Source: a virus. From it: DNA of 28,415 nucleotides. Positions 28,322 through 28,415 of this stretch are shown one piece after another; the first letter of the stretch is position 1, and every line of letters begins with the position of its first letter. Location of the stretch: positions 1 to 28,415 of the IMG/VR virus record IMGVR_UViG_3300005293_000049; one strand, 5' to 3'. Under the pieces are notes generated by a model. That model ran no database searches, was not told the origin of the DNA, and saw nothing but the letters and a program-made list of their open reading frames with translations. The position numbers were made by a program, and so were the translations under genes.

Positions 28322-28415
28322 ATGTCAAACGCCAAAGCCCCCCGCGGAGTTCGTTTCCTCGCATCCGTCGCCCTCGTGCCCCACGCCATTGCATCCCTGC
28401 CCAAAGCAGCGATCC
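28322..28415 (+). CDS. Start of a further array gene, cut by the window end
   Basis: ATG 28322 follows AAAGGAATCACC; ATG 28307 is in the same frame but would precede the ribosome site. At least 31 residues are seen: a basic start (MSNAKAPRGVRF) and a hydrophobic stretch (LASVALVPHAIASLPKAA). Third positions are rich in C. The gene continues to the right, so the array does too. Function unknown. Confidence 0.55.
   Translation, partial: MSNAKAPRGVRFLASVALVPHAIASLPKAAI

Overview
The window is a contiguous, entirely rightward stretch of a tailed-phage (siphovirus) genome, or of a prophage of that type. It holds the DNA-packaging, lysis, head and tail genes and the start of an array of very small genes. 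The base composition is near 50% G+C by eye and the Shine-Dalgarno sites are strong (AAGGAGG type). The lysin carries CW_7-type wall-binding repeats, one tail protein is of the ReqiPepy6 Gp37-like family (named after a Rhodococcus phage), and the holin is Dp-1-like. Together these point to a Gram-positive, probably actinobacterial, host. That is inference; no host gene is present. No integrase, repressor, tRNA or CRISPR array is visible.

Layout. Bases 1-264 hold a palindrome and a 63-residue Ala/Pro/Lys-rich protein. Bases 265-766 have no gene but hold three consecutive, heavily base-paired elements; the first and third share one multibranched fold and are probably homologous. Bases 767-1033 encode a small secreted four-cysteine protein. 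Bases 1072-7626 hold packaging genes mixed with lysis genes: small terminase, HNH nuclease, amidase lysin, a 55-residue membrane protein, a head-tail adaptor, a protein with a YGVPGMKWG motif, large terminase, a second YGVPGMKWG protein, and portal. Bases 7601-9760 encode a fused prohead protease, scaffold and major capsid protein with a strong internal start. Bases 9773-11849 hold a head-closure protein, tail terminator, major tail protein and a putative tail chaperone.

Bases 11867-16511 hold a second major-tail-protein paralogue, two tiny paralogous proteins, a repeat-rich tail fibre and a beta-helix tailspike. Bases 16541-25033 hold an HK97 gp10-like protein, the tape measure, distal tail protein, Gp37-like protein and two minor tail proteins. 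Bases 25030-26169 encode three membrane proteins, the last a Dp-1-like holin. From 26177 to the end, small genes are each preceded by the same promoter-like box (TCGCA-N5-TACR-N5-TATARTGA, eight copies) and each followed by its own terminator.

How it works together. Structural genes are tightly packed with ATGA and TAATG overlaps, as in one late operon. Stoichiometry may be tuned by the internal capsid start and by RNA hairpins over the ribosome sites of low-copy genes (portal, gp10-like/tape measure). The major capsid and major tail proteins end in the same Ig-like domain, so the whole virion surface may display one fold. The most novel-looking items are the paired cloverleaf-like RNAs ahead of the terminase genes, the one-promoter/one-gene/one-terminator array, the hairpin ahead of the tape-measure unit, and the C-terminal DGGTP tag shared by three consecutive tail genes.
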